Assembly: GCA_963802415.1 (NCBI GenBank)
Contig: CAWDIH010000001.1
Span: 1,922,001-1,986,000, forward strand
From: DATAES01 sp963802415
GTDB lineage: Bacteria; Actinomycetota; Acidimicrobiia; Acidimicrobiales; JACDCH01
Reading direction: 5' to 3'
DNA length: 64,000 nt
The notes under the pieces are model-generated. The model made no database searches, was not told the DNA's origin, and saw only the letters and a list, made by a program, of their open reading frames with translations. Positions 1-10,095 of this stretch are shown here, in pieces. Both the position numbers and the translations under genes were made by a program. Position 1 is the first letter of the stretch, and each line of letters opens with the position of its first letter.

Positions 1-1317
1 GCCTCGATGCCTTTGGGCCAGTGCACGATGGTGCCGTTGCGGGTGCCGCCCCAGTGCGAGGCCACTTGCTTGGTCCACTGGAACGGCGTGTTCATCGCCC
101 ACGACCAGCCGACCGCGTAGTGGTTGTATGAGCTCGGTGAACCGAACTCGTCGATCTTGCTCGTCATGAACTCCGGCGTCTCCAGCGCGGCCATGCCGTT
201 GAAGTTGGCCATCTCGTTGAACGCGCCGTTCAGGGTGCCCTCGGCTGAGGCGCCGTTGTCGCCGATGATGTAGTAGATGAGCGTGTCGTCGAGGATGCCG
301 AGATCCTCGATGGCGTTGATCAGCCGGCCGATGTGGTGGTCGGTGTGCTCCAAGAACCCGGCGTACACCTCCATCTGCCGCGCGAGCACCGGTTTGAGCT
401 CGTCTGGCATGTCGTCCCACGCCGGGATCTCGGCATGGCGAACGGTGGGCTCGGCGTCGGCGGGGATAACGCCCAGCTCTTTCTGCTGGGCGAAGATGCG
501 TTCATGCTGCGCGTCCCACTCGTCATCGAACGCTCCGGTGTTGCGGTCAGCCCACTCCTTCGGGACATGGTGCGGCGCATGGGTGGCCCCGGGGGCGAAG
601 TAGACCAAGAACGGCTTGTCCGGCATCAACGCCTTCTGCTGACGGACCCAGCTCACGGCCCGGTCGGCTAGCTCCTCGGTGAGGTGGTAGCCGTCCTCGG
701 CCGACGCGGGTGGCTCGACCGGTGTCGTCCCGTCGTACAACGCGGGATCCCACTGGTTGTTCTCACCGCCGATGAACCCGTAGAACGTCTCGAATCCGCC
801 CCCCACCCGACGGCCAGGCGTCGAACGGGCCCATCGGGGAGGACTGCCACACCGGCACCTCGTGGCACTTGCCGAACTGCGCCGTCGAGTAGCCGTTCAA
901 CTTGAGCGTCATCGCCAGTGGCGCCTTCGTGTTCGGCCGAAGCGAGCTGTTGCCCGGTGCCGATGTCGCAGTCTCGGTGATGCTGCCCATGCCGACCGAG
1001 TGGTGATTGCGGCCCGTCAGCATCGCTTGCCGCGTCGGAGCGCACAGCGCCGTGGTGTGGAAGCGGTTGTAGCGCAGCCCCCCACCAGCCAGGCGCTCCG
1101 CAGTCGGTGTGCGGCACGGGCCGCCGAACGCGCTCGACGCGCCGAAACCCACATCGTCTACCAAGACGATCAACACGTTCGGCGCGCCCTCCGGCGGAAC
1201 CAAAGGCTCGATCGGGGGGAACGACGTATCCGGATCCTTCGCGTCATAGGTCGTCAACCCAGGCGCGGGGCGATCCGGGATTGGCAACATCGTGCGGGCA
1301 TGCCGGTCGGGACGCAT
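1..1317 (-). CDS. Arylsulfatase, 3'-truncated by window edge, one frameshift
   Basis: Type I sulfatase that hydrolyses sulfate esters. The sulfatase signature C-x-P-x-R is present as CAPTR at residues 92-96; this cysteine is the one converted to formylglycine in the family. The N-terminal metal-binding segment PNVLIVLVDDVGFG is at about residues 46-59. The start is the ATG at 1317, which has a clear GGAGG just upstream on the minus strand; longer in-frame starts lack this. The frame breaks in a run of six G (plus-strand C-run near 800-806): before it the protein reads ...PFDAWPSGGG, and after a one-base shift it resumes as GFETFYGFIGGE and stays open to base 1 (last residues HWPKGIEA). The family is usually 700-800 residues, so roughly the last third lies outside the window. 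The homopolymer position makes a sequencing indel as likely as real decay. Confidence 0.85.
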
Positions 1318-1818
1318 ACATTCCTCCGTTGGACAAGCTCCGGGCGACAGTACAGGCGGTCGCACTTCTGGCTCTCCCCGCCTGGAGGACACGGCTAGCC
1401 AGAACGAGGACAAGCAGGACCTCGTGGGACCGCGACCTCATCGAGGTCAGCGCGCCAGCACAGATTGGCCCTGACGGGCTCGCTCGGGGCGACGGCGACT
1501 CAGTAGGCCCCGTCGGACCTGCACCGATCGACGGTTCCTCGCTCGCGCCGCCTTGCGAACGCGGCCCGCATAACAACGCGCCGTGAGCAATTGCCAGCAC
1601 ATACCTCCCAAGCGCGTACGTGCCGGTCCCGGATGGTCGTGAGATCGCGCGACTAACCGGTAACGCGCGCTCGAGCGATCCCGGATGGTTGCCCGTGGAG
1701 CGAGGTGTCGCGTGATCCAGATGACATGTAGCGGGGACCCCCTCCGCTGTTTCGGTTGACATGAGGTCGCGGTCACGCCGCCGACGATGCTCCGAAGCCT
1801 ACGGAGGGCGTGTGACAC
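1318..1818. other. Gene-less interval between jetD and the sulfatase
   Basis: About 500 bases without a convincing gene; the open frames here are arginine- and proline-rich shadows. A GC-rich imperfect hairpin at about 1730-1750 (AGCGG...CCGCT with a G/C-rich loop) lies just downstream of the jetD stop and could end the Wadjet transcript. No tRNA or recognisable promoter was seen. Confidence 0.4.
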
Positions 1819-3054
1819 TCAACGAGCGTCTCGTAGGTCTGCGACGAGCAGGTCGATCACGAGCTCTTCGTGCACGGCCCGGCTTACCTCGATCATGATG
1901 TCGGTCAGCGTCCGATCCCACGAGGCGATCACCGCTCGGTCGCCAAGCTCCGGCAGCTCGACCGCGAGCGCCCCAGCATGCGCGATCGCTTGCCGATAGT
2001 CGTCGGCGCTGAACCGCCACGGTGCGGCATGTGCCTCGCCGAGGACCCGGTTGGCGATCGCAAGGCCCGGCCAGTCGAAGTCACCGTGGTAGCGAAGCTC
2101 GGCGCCGGCGGTTGCGAGGGCGGTGAGCAAGCGGTGGGTCACGACCGTCGGGTTGCCCAGCGTGCACACGATCGGCGCGTCGATTCCCACATCGATGGCG
2201 CGTTCGACGACGCGCGGGTTCTCGCACACGCTGACGACGGTTGCGGGCCTGTCCCATCGGAGTGCGTCGAGGTCGCGCATCGTCAGGTGCGTGGCCCAAC
2301 TGTGGTCGGCGCGCGCCCGAACGAGCGTCGCGGCCGCATCGTCGCCGAGGGGCCGTAGCCCAGCGCACAGGACGGTGGTGGAGATCTCGTCGCACAGCAC
2401 GCCGCAGCTCCGCCACAGCTCGCGGCGTTGCGCGGGCGTGTCGGGGTAGGCGACCGCCCACGCCAGCGCGAGGGCGCGGAGCACCAGCACGCTTAGACGC
2501 CGACCGTCATCGAGGGCGTGGGCGCTGCCGGCCAGTGACGACGCCAGCTCGGTCCGGGCATGCGGACCCGGGCCAGCGGCGAGCACGGCGTCGATGCACC
2601 GGATGGCGGTCTCAGTCAGCGCGCGCCGTGCGTCGGTCGGCGCGCGCAGTACGACGGGGCGGATGGCACCCAGCCACGCCTCGATCCACGGCTTGCGCTG
2701 CAGGCTCGACGTGGTGACTTGGTCGCGCACGGCCGACCAGAGCGCCAGGTCCTCCGCGGCGCGAGCGGACCGCACCGCAACGCGGTCGACGAGTGGGCCT
2801 CGCAGACGCGCGGCTTCGTCGACCAGCCCTGTCCGCCTGGCGCGACGCAGCCGTTCGTCGAGCCGCTGGAGATCGATTGTGACGGCGTCCGTGCCCGCAT
2901 CGACGTGGCGGCCCAACAGACCGGCAAGCGCTCGTCGTTCGTCATGGCTGACAGCGTCGAGGCGCACCGAGCCAGTCGGCCGAAGGCCGTTCCGCTGCAG
3001 CCGCGCCGCCACGACATCCCACAACCGACCCAGCGCAGCGTCTGTGCTGTCCAT
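1819..3054 (-). CDS. jetD: Wadjet JetD, TIGR02679/DUF2399 nuclease subunit
   Basis: 411-residue protein matching the TIGR02679 family (DUF3323 plus DUF2399), the Toprim-like nuclease subunit of Wadjet, which cleaves plasmid DNA after the SMC motor has extruded loops. Visible family signs are CENPRVVERA followed by a hydrophobic strand, and the Toprim-like block RYHGDFDWPGLAIANRVL at about residue 335. The C-terminus WDRTLTDIMIEVSRAVHEE fits the family end. The start is the ATG at 3054, which overlaps the jetC stop (TGATG), implying translational coupling; the upstream in-frame extension is inside jetC. This is the only one of the four jet genes with no frameshift. It is last in the operon jetA-B-C-D. 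Confidence 0.85.
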   Translation of the reverse strand: MDSTDAALGRLWDVVAARLQRNGLRPTGSVRLDAVSHDERRALAGLLGRHVDAGTDAVTIDLQRLDERLRRARRTGLVDEAARLRGPLVDRVAVRSARAAEDLALWSAVRDQVTTSSLQRKPWIEAWLGAIRPVVLRAPTDARRALTETAIRCIDAVLAAGPGPHARTELASSLAGSAHALDDGRRLSVLVLRALALAWAVAYPDTPAQRRELWRSCGVLCDEISTTVLCAGLRPLGDDAAATLVRARADHSWATHLTMRDLDALRWDRPATVVSVCENPRVVERAIDVGIDAPIVCTLGNPTVVTHRLLTALATAGAELRYHGDFDWPGLAIANRVLGEAHAAPWRFSADDYRQAIAHAGALAVELPELGDRAVIASWDRTLTDIMIEVSRAVHEELVIDLLVADLRDAR

Positions 3055-6000
3055 CACACCCCGACGAGGTGGCGCTCGCTGCCGTCCCACCGGTAGTGCA
3101 CGAGCGCGACACCCGGCACCGCTGGGTCACGGACCGCCTCGTAGATCTCGAGGCTTGGCACGTTCGGAAAGCAACCCCACAGCCGCTCACTCGTGAGGAT
3201 GTAGTCGAGGTCGAGCTCGGCCAGGTGTCCGAGGAGCTCGGCGTGGGTGCGCTCGTCGACTTTGGCGAACGCGTCGTCGAGCAGCATCAGCCGAGGTGCG
3301 GTCGGCGACTCGCGTCGCAGCGCGTCGTAGTGCGACGCGGCCGCGGCGAACAGCGCGAGGTACGACAGCACCCGCTGCTCGCCTTGCGAGAGACCGAGCT
3401 TCTTCGTGAGCAACGGGCGCGACCCGGGGCGCGCGGTGTCGGTGACGTGCACACGGAACTCGAACCAGTCACGGTAGCTGAGCGCAGCTCGAAGGTGCTC
3501 GTCGTAGCCGGCTCCCGGATCCCGTTCACGCTCGGCGTCGATCAGCGCGAGCAACGCCGTTCGGAGAGCGCTGTCATCCTGGTCGCTGCGGAGGTCATCG
3601 ACGACCAGCCGCGTCACGACGACGGCGGCGTCGGGCGCGTCGTCCCGAAGCTGCCAGACCAGGTGGACGCCTTTGCCGTGGGACGTGTGCACCCGGGCGA
3701 GCGCGCGGTTGGCGCCAGTGACGAGGTCGCCGGCATCGGCGAGGCGGCTGCGCAGCTCGTCGACGAGCTCGTGGAGCAGGAACCGCTCGAGCACCTCGCG
3801 CTCCCGTTCGGCGAGGCGCGCCCGCGCGGTCGCCGCTTGCTCCTGAACCTGCGCGGCCATCGCGGCGAGGGGGCGACGCCCGCGGTCGTCGGCGACGTGG
3901 ACGAGCTTCACGCCGTCGTCCTCGGTGAGCGCGGCGTCGAACCCGCCGGGCAACGACTTCTCCATCGCGTCGAAGCGGGCGAGCACGAGCGAGTCGGAGA
4001 CTTCGCTGCCCGCGGGTATGGCAGCCAGGAGCGCGTCGGCGTCGGGCGCGACATCGACATCGGTGGCCGCGGTGAGGACGCCATCGATCGCCGCGATGGC
4101 TGCAAGCGCGCTCGCAGCCGAGGCTGCGCCACCGGCAAGCTCATCGACCTTCGCCTGTGCCGCGGCGAGCTCGGCCTCGGTGGGTCGCGGACGCCTTGCC
4201 CGCCCCGACGTGTACGTGCTCCGCGGCGGGGATCTCCTCGTTGTCGAGCGCGTTGGTTCGCCTCACGTGCTCGGCGAGGGTGGCGACCAGCCGCTCCGGT
4301 TCGCTGCCGAGCGCAGCACGCAGCGCGTCGAGCTCGGCAACCGCACAAGCGTGCTCGGACCCAGCCGTGGCCGCCGTCTCGGCCGCCTTCGCGTTGAGCT
4401 CCGCGACCTCATGGAGGGCCAGGTTGGTGCGCTCGACGTGGTCGATGCTGCGGCCGAGTGCGTCGAGCGCTCGACGCGCTTCACGGAGGCTCGCGTCGGC
4501 GTCGCGAAGGGCGTCGTCGGTCTGGAGCAGCTCGATGAGCATGGTGGGCAAACCGTCCCGCGCCGCGTCCCGCTCGAGCTCGGCCCGCCGCGGGCGGCGG
4601 CCGCACCACGGGCGATCCGCACCTCGACGTAGGTCTGGTGGCGAGCGCGAGCGCGGCGCGCCTCGTCATGGCATACGTCGCGCTCTAACAGCGCCTCGAG
4701 GACCGCTTCGTCCCGCGGGATCGACGCCGGGATCGACTCGAGCCGTTGCCGCTCGCGCGTCGCTGCGCCGGCGCGCGCCTGCGCCTGATCGAGCCCCGCA
4801 CGTGTGGCGTCGAGCGCGGCCTGCGCGGCGTCGATCCGTCGTTGGCGGGTAGCGGCACGAGCGCCGGCGCCGAGGAACTCGACGACGTCCTTGGTATGGG
4901 CGCCAGCGAGCACACCAAGGCGCCAGCGGCCGTCGCGACCGATCGAGGTCGCGCCGTCGGCGAGACCAATCGACGCCAGGATCTTGGCAACTGTCGAGGC
5001 CGCGACCGGCGAGCCTGGACCCGGCGCGGCGACGAGCACCTCGGCGAGCGCGTCGGTGTCGTCCGCCGGACCGCTCGCGCCGCTCAGCACGACAACGTCC
5101 CCGGTGACCGCATCTCGCACTGTGCCGTCGCCCGCAACCCAGGCATCGAGGATGCCGGCCGCGTCCAGGGCGGCTTCGATGTTGGCGGCCTCGCCGTCGG
5201 TCACACCGGGGCGGACGTCGACGAGCTCGTAGAAAGGCCGGCCGCTCGCCGAATCGCGTTGAGCGCGCCGATGCGAGGGTGCGGCGGGTCGGGCATCGGT
5301 GTCGTCCAGCAGTGCCGCGAGCGCGGCGGCGGCTTCGTCGCGAGCGCGTTGCGCGAGGCGCAGGTCCGCGGCGGCGGTGGCCTCGTCGCGCCTGGCTGTT
5401 GCGAGCGCCGGCTCTACGCTGCCGTGCACGTCGCGGTCGACGGCACCGAGTAGCGCGGAGGGATCCGAGCGAAGCGCGTCGTCCAGCGCGGCGGGATCGA
5501 AGCCCTTGAGCTCGCGCCACCAGGTCCGCACGGCTGCGCCCCAGGTGTCGATGGACGCATCCAGTTGTTCGTCAGCGGCAGCTGCTGCAGCCGTGGTTGC
5601 GTCGAGCTCGGCTTCGGAGGCGGCCTCGTCCGCTTGTGCTCGCTCGAGCTCGGCGGCTCGCTGGTCGCGCGCCGTCGCGAGGTGGCGGACTTCGCGCACG
5701 CGGTCGCGCCGGCGTTCGACGACCAGCAGGAGGGATGCGATGCGGTCGCGAGCATCACCGACCACGCGGTCAGGCACCGGGGTCAGCGGTACAGCGTCGA
5801 CGCCGCCCCGTGCGAGATCGCCAGCGGCGCCCGCGAACGGCCAGCCGCGGCGGCGGCGTCGGTGTCGAGTGCGTGCTGCGCGTGATCGCGCTCACGCCGC
5901 GCTCGGTCAGCCGCCTCGGCGGAGCCGCGGCGGGCGCCGTCGGCCGCGTCGGCAGCCCTGCCCAACGCATCTACCGCCTTCTCGCGATCAACCAGTGCGA

Positions 6001-7003
6001 GGTGGTCGCGGTAGGCAGGTGACGCCTCGATGGCGCGCCGGGCGGCGTCGACGTCGCGCCGCTCGTCCTGCAGGCCTCGCAGCTGGGTGAGCGCGGCGGC
6101 TTCGGCTTCCAGGGCCTCTTGATGCGCCACCTCGAGTCGCCTCACGCCGCGCTCAGCGCGGTGGTGCGCGGTTGCCGACTCCTTCGCGACCGATGCTCGC
6201 TCGCGCACCTTGCGCCCCGCATAGCCGCGGTAGACGCCGAGGAAGTCCGTGAGCGTCGCCGCGGCGCGTTCGGCGCGCTCGACCTGCTGCTTGACCTGTT
6301 CGAGGTCGTCGAGCCGCATGGCGGCGTCGTCGAGGAAGCGATCGTCGAGCGGTGGCAGCGCATCCGACAGCAGCTGCGCCAAGTGGCCCTCTTCGACGCG
6401 GTTGCCCACGTTCGGGTCGCGCAGCTGGTGGAGCAGGTGCAGCAGGTTGGTGAAGCGGCCGTCGTCGTGGAGTCCGAAGAGCAGCCGGCCGACGCGCCGG
6501 CGGTGCTCGGCGCTCGACTCGACGACGGCATCGTCGCCTAGCTCAGCGCGCAGCTTGTCGACCGACAGGGGCTCACGGTCGACATCGAGCGCGAGGTCGA
6601 TGCCGACGCGCCGGTCGGTCACGAAGTACCAGGCGTTCGCCTTGCCGGTCCGGGTCGACGCCTTCAGCCCCGCACCGAGGGTGTTGAACGACTCGTCGCC
6701 GTCCGCGTCGAGCAGCCGGAGCTCGAGCCAGACGTAGCCGACGTGGTCGCCCTCGTCGCGTCCCGCCGTCATCAACCAGCGCACGCTCGTGCGGTCACGT
6801 TGGGTCGCGTCGATCCGGCGCGTGTCGCCATCGAGGAGGAACGGCAGCAGCAGCTCGAGCGCCTTGGACTTGCCAGCCCCGTTCATCCCGCGGAGCAGCA
6901 GGCGCCCGCCCGCGAACGCCAGCTGGGCGTCGTCGTACTGCCACACGCTGCGGATGCCGGCCCGGTGCAGGACCCAGCGGCCGAGCGGTTCAGCGGTTGC
7001 CAT
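3054..7003 (-). CDS. jetC: Wadjet JetC, TIGR02680 SMC-like ATPase, three frameshifts
   Basis: Large SMC-type ATPase, the DNA-loop-extruding motor of Wadjet. The N-terminal Walker A is GMNGAGKS (residues 39-46). The C-terminal half carries the ABC signature LSQGEQR and Walker B LMLLDDAFAKVDE. Between them lie long alanine/arginine/glutamate-rich coiled coils and a hinge-like insert. Reassembled length is about 1,310 residues, normal for TIGR02680. The ATG at 7003 overlaps the jetB stop by 14 bases. The frame breaks near 5800-5850 (resumes as LARGGVDAVPLTPVPDRVV), near 4590-4612 in a GGCGGCGGCCGC run (resumes as RRAELERDAARDG), and near 4195-4215 (resumes as RPTEAELAAAQAKVDEL). As written it cannot give a complete protein; decay or assembly indels both fit. 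Confidence 0.85.
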
Positions 7004-8158
7004 CGATGACCTCCTCGAACAGGGTTGGGTGCCGTACCTCGATGACCTCTGGCGCGAACCGAGCCGCGACCCGCGCGAAGCCGATGAGTCCCATCGCCAT
7101 CGACGGCAAGCAGATCGACGGTGATGAGAAGCTGCTCGACGTCGCGGCGCAGCAAGGCGCGATCGTCGCGGTACGCCTGCTTGAAGCGGTGCCCGTAGCG
7201 CTCGGCCACCTCGCTGACCGCGTCGTCGAGCGCGCCGGCGGGCAGCGTGACCGAAGCGGCGTTGCCGTGGTGTGGTTCGTGCTCTTGCACCAGGCTGCGG
7301 ATCGTCAGCAGCGCGGCATGGCCGAGGCTGCCGTGGCGGGGGAACGGCTCGTCGCTGAGCTCGTCACGGTCGTCGATCGCCGCGACGCCCTCGGCTCGGA
7401 TCTCGAGGTCGAGGCCGATCGCTTCGCCGAGGATCTCACGCTCGCGGCGTTGGGACTGTCGCAGCCACGTCCAGCCTTCCTCGTCGAGGTCGTCGGCCAG
7501 CGCCGCAGGCGTCTCGACGATCAGGCGTCGGACATGGTGGCGTACGCCACCGGGACCGGGCGCCGCCGCAGCGGCGACGAGCTCGTCGGGCGTGTCGACC
7601 TCATGTATCGGGACCGCGAGGAGATGGCGGACGATCTCGTGGTGCACGAACAGCAGAGCTTCGGCACCCGTGTCGGCCGAGAGCCCCTCGACGTGGCCCT
7701 CGTCCTCCTCGATCGCGCCCCATTCGACGAGCTGCCGCAATGCAGCGACGAGGTCGCGGCGCTCGCTCGGCGAGTCGCCCAGCTCCATGCCGGCTTCGAG
7801 GGCGGCACTGCGCACGTCGTCAATCAGGTGCGAGAGCAGGACCTGCTGACGGCTGGTGAGCAGCGTCGCGATGACGAGCGACAGGTACGCGTACGTGCGC
7901 GTCGACCACGGCGCGCCGGAGCTGCGCCGCAGTGCGCGGCCGCGCCCCGGCCCCAGGCCGCTCTTGTACAGGCGCGCGAACCCGGGCTCGACGACGAGGC
8001 GATAGCCGAGAAGCTGGCGCAGTTGCATGGCGAGCGCGGTCGCGGTGACGACGGATGATGCGCAGCCCTTCGGCGTGCGGCCCATGCGCGGTCACGAGCG
8101 GGTGGGCGAGCAGGAGCCGCACGGCGTCCACGCGCTCGGCCGCTGCGCGGTCGCTCAT
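6990..8158 (-). CDS. jetB: Wadjet JetB, TIGR02678/DUF2398, two frameshifts
   Basis: Kite/MukE-like subunit family TIGR02678 (DUF2398), which works with the SMC motor in Wadjet. The start ATG at 8158 overlaps the jetA stop (ATGA). It begins MSDRAAAERVDAVRLLLAHP, typical of the family N-terminus. The frame breaks near 8033-8045, after which it reads ALAMQLRQLLGYRLVVEPGF, the expected next block. A second break near 7085-7100 moves from LLAVDGDG to LIGFARVAARFAPEVIEVRH, ending LFEEVIDGNR with a stop at 6990 inside the start of jetC. Reassembled length is about 389 residues, normal for the family. Confidence 0.8.
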
Positions 8159-9656
8159 GCGCTCGCCTCCGTCGTCGGGCGGCTGGCGACAATCAGCACC
8201 GGGCGTTGGCCGTGCAGCGTGAGCGATCCCGACGTGCTCCGGATGACAGTGGTGTGGTCGGCGTCGGCTTGCTCGAGCCGGAGCTCGATCCCACTATCGA
8301 CAAGGCGACCAGTGTGGCCCTCGCGATCGGCCGCGGCCGAGGCGAGGAGTTCGAGGACGACACCGAACGCGTCGGGCGACAGCCGCACCTCGGGCAGCCG
8401 GTCCGCGGCGGCCGCCAGCTCGCCGATGGCGCCGCGCCGCACAACCTCCGCCCGTTGCCGACCGGCGAGGAGCCTTGCTCGCTGCGCGCTCGTGGTCGGC
8501 AACGCGGACCGTCCGTCCTCTCGAGGTGCGATCGCCGCGCTGCAATGAGCGACACCGGCACCGGCGCAGTAGGGGCCGTCCACCAGCTTGCAGTCGCAGG
8601 CACGAGCGCACCGACTTCGTCGTCGAGGACGACTCCGAAGTGGCGGGCACCGTGCAAGCGGAACGCAGCAGTGAAGAGGTCGTGTGCGTCGGCCGGCGAC
8701 GCGGCTCCGAACCAGCCGGCGAGGCGCAGCAGGTGCCGCCGCATCGACTCCTCACGGGTGCCGGCAGCGTTCAGCCGCTTCAGGTGAATCAGCAGCGTCC
8801 CGACGGCGCGACCGGCGGCGGCCCGCAGTTGCGCGGCACCGGCGTGCCGATCGCCATCCTCACCGAACCATGCGCGCAGCTCCTCCCAGTCGGGGCGGCT
8901 TCGGCCGCGCGCCCGGTCGATATCCGCGCCCGCCGCCGATCGGAGCTCGTTGAGCTGTGGATCGATGGCATCGACCCGCAAGAGGATGTCGTCGAGCATG
9001 GGGTCGAGCCGGGCGATGCCGCGCCGGATCGCAGGTGTGTGGAGCGCCACGCTGCGCACGATGGTTTCCAGGTAGTCGAGCAGGAGAGCCTTGAACCCGA
9101 GCCACTCGTCGCCGTCGAGGTCGGGCCGGGCGAGGACCGCGCCGACGTAGGAGTAGAAGTCGGCGATCGCGGTCGCGAAGGCCTCGAACTGGAGGAAGAT
9201 CGTTGACACCAGCTCCGCGAGGTCACGACCGGATAGGTCACCCTCAGCGTGGGCGCCGTGCACAAGCCGGTCGATGCCGGCGGCCACCGCCTCGAGCAGC
9301 TCGCGTGGCACCTCACGAGCACCGCCGGATGCGGCCAGCACCTCCTCGACCTGGCGGTGCACGACCGCGCCGACCGCGGTCACCGAGTACCGCGCCGGCT
9401 GGCGCTGGTACTCCGCGATCGAGCTGACCCGGACCTCGCGCGGGCTCTCGATAAGGTTGCCGTGAGCAGCGAGGTAACGCAGTCGCGAGTCGGCGATCTC
9501 GGGTCTGACCTCGAGACCGCGCTCGATCAGGTCTTGGGCCGACCACTCGGCGAGCAGCGTCGCAGTCAACCGGCGCATGATCGTCACGTAGTCGGCCGCT
9601 TCCGGCGCGGTTGCGTAGGCGTAGACCTGGAGGCGCTCGGCATCCATCACCGGCAC
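8155..9656 (-). CDS. jetA: Wadjet JetA, TIGR02677/DUF2397, one frameshift
   Basis: First gene of the Wadjet operon, family TIGR02677 (DUF2397), the kleisin-like partner of the JetC motor. It opens with MPVMDAERLQVYAYATAPEA and keeps family blocks such as RLHGARHFGVVLDDE and ASWWTAPTAPVPVS. At about 8505-8530 the frame shifts; the correct continuation is SAQRARLLAGRQRAEVVRRG ending in ASRPTTEASA with stop at 8155. Without the shift the protein would end in a serine/arginine-rich nonsense tail. Either ATG at 9656 or 9647 could be used. No other gene precedes it on this strand, so its promoter should lie in 9657-9780. Confidence 0.8.
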
Positions 9657-10019
9657 GAGTATGCGCTAGGGGTGTGACACCGAACGACCATCCCCAGGGT
9701 CGCGCTGATGCTGGTCGGCGAACCTCTCGTGACCAAAGCTGTCGGCTCCGTCGACGGAGGGCGTGGTGATCACCGGCGCCGCGTGCCTGTGAGAGTCGTT
9801 CCGTCGGGGAGGTGGCAGCCGAGGACAAGGTTGGCTGGTGCGAACTGGTGCTGCCGGGAACAGGCGAATGCGGTGTTGAGCACGACGGGGGCCTGGTGGA
9901 TGGATCGTCGGCTCTGTCCGGCTTGGACCATGGCGTTCAGCGCCATCTCGATATCGGCGCAATAGACGGCGCAGGTGCTGCGTATGACCCTCCGGAGCGC
10001 ACGGTCCTCCACTCCGCCA
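9657..10019. other. Interval upstream of jetA and the Fic gene, with integrase scrap
   Basis: Apart from the possible integrase fragment annotated below, I see no gene here. It separates the divergent jetA (minus) and Fic (plus) genes, so it should hold the jetA promoter, but no clear -35/-10 pair could be picked out. Confidence 0.35.
9770..9964 (-). pseudogene. Possible fragment of a tyrosine recombinase core-binding domain
   Basis: The minus-strand reading contains MVQAGQSRRSIHQAPVVLNT and then RQHQFAPANLVLGCHLPDGT. This pattern (a serine-initiated helix with LNTAF, then a residue pair before N-x-V-L-G-x-x-L-P) matches the end of the SAM-like core-binding domain in actinobacterial phage-type integrases. 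There is no catalytic domain attached. It fits the presence of other integrase debris at 12001-12300. Low certainty, because the match is by eye and the piece is short. Confidence 0.35.
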
Positions 10020-10040
10020 AAGGTTCAACAGCAGAACCTT
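10020..10040. repeat. Short inverted repeat upstream of Fic
   Basis: AAGGTTC and GAACCTT are separated by seven bases. The half-site AACCTTGAAC at 10035-10044 recurs in the larger palindrome 35 bases downstream, suggesting a second, weaker binding site for the same regulator. Confidence 0.5.
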
Positions 10041-10054
10041 GAACCACGCCGATT

Positions 10055-10087
10055 CTTGTTCAAGGTTATACTCTAACCTTGAACAAG
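10055..10087 (+). promoter_or_regulatory. 14-bp palindromic operator over the Fic promoter
   Basis: Perfect inverted repeat: CTTGTTCAAGGTTA, five bases TACTC, then TAACCTTGAACAAG. A TATACT hexamer (10067-10072) sits in its centre and resembles a -10 box, so a bound dimer would block transcription. It ends nine bases before the GTG start of the Fic gene. The likely binder is the Fic protein itself, whose C-terminus looks like a winged helix; this is inference. Confidence 0.7.
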
Positions 10088-10095
10088 GATCAGCC

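Noticed and set aside
862..1398. Plus-strand open frame of 178 codons
   Set aside because: Antisense of the sulfatase, arginine-rich, no start signal.
3069..4397. Plus-strand open frame of 442 codons
   Set aside because: Antisense shadow of jetC, whose C-terminal ABC signature and Walker B are on the minus strand.
6997..8058. Plus-strand open frame of 353 codons
   Set aside because: Antisense of jetB; jetB has recognisable family blocks and operon overlaps.
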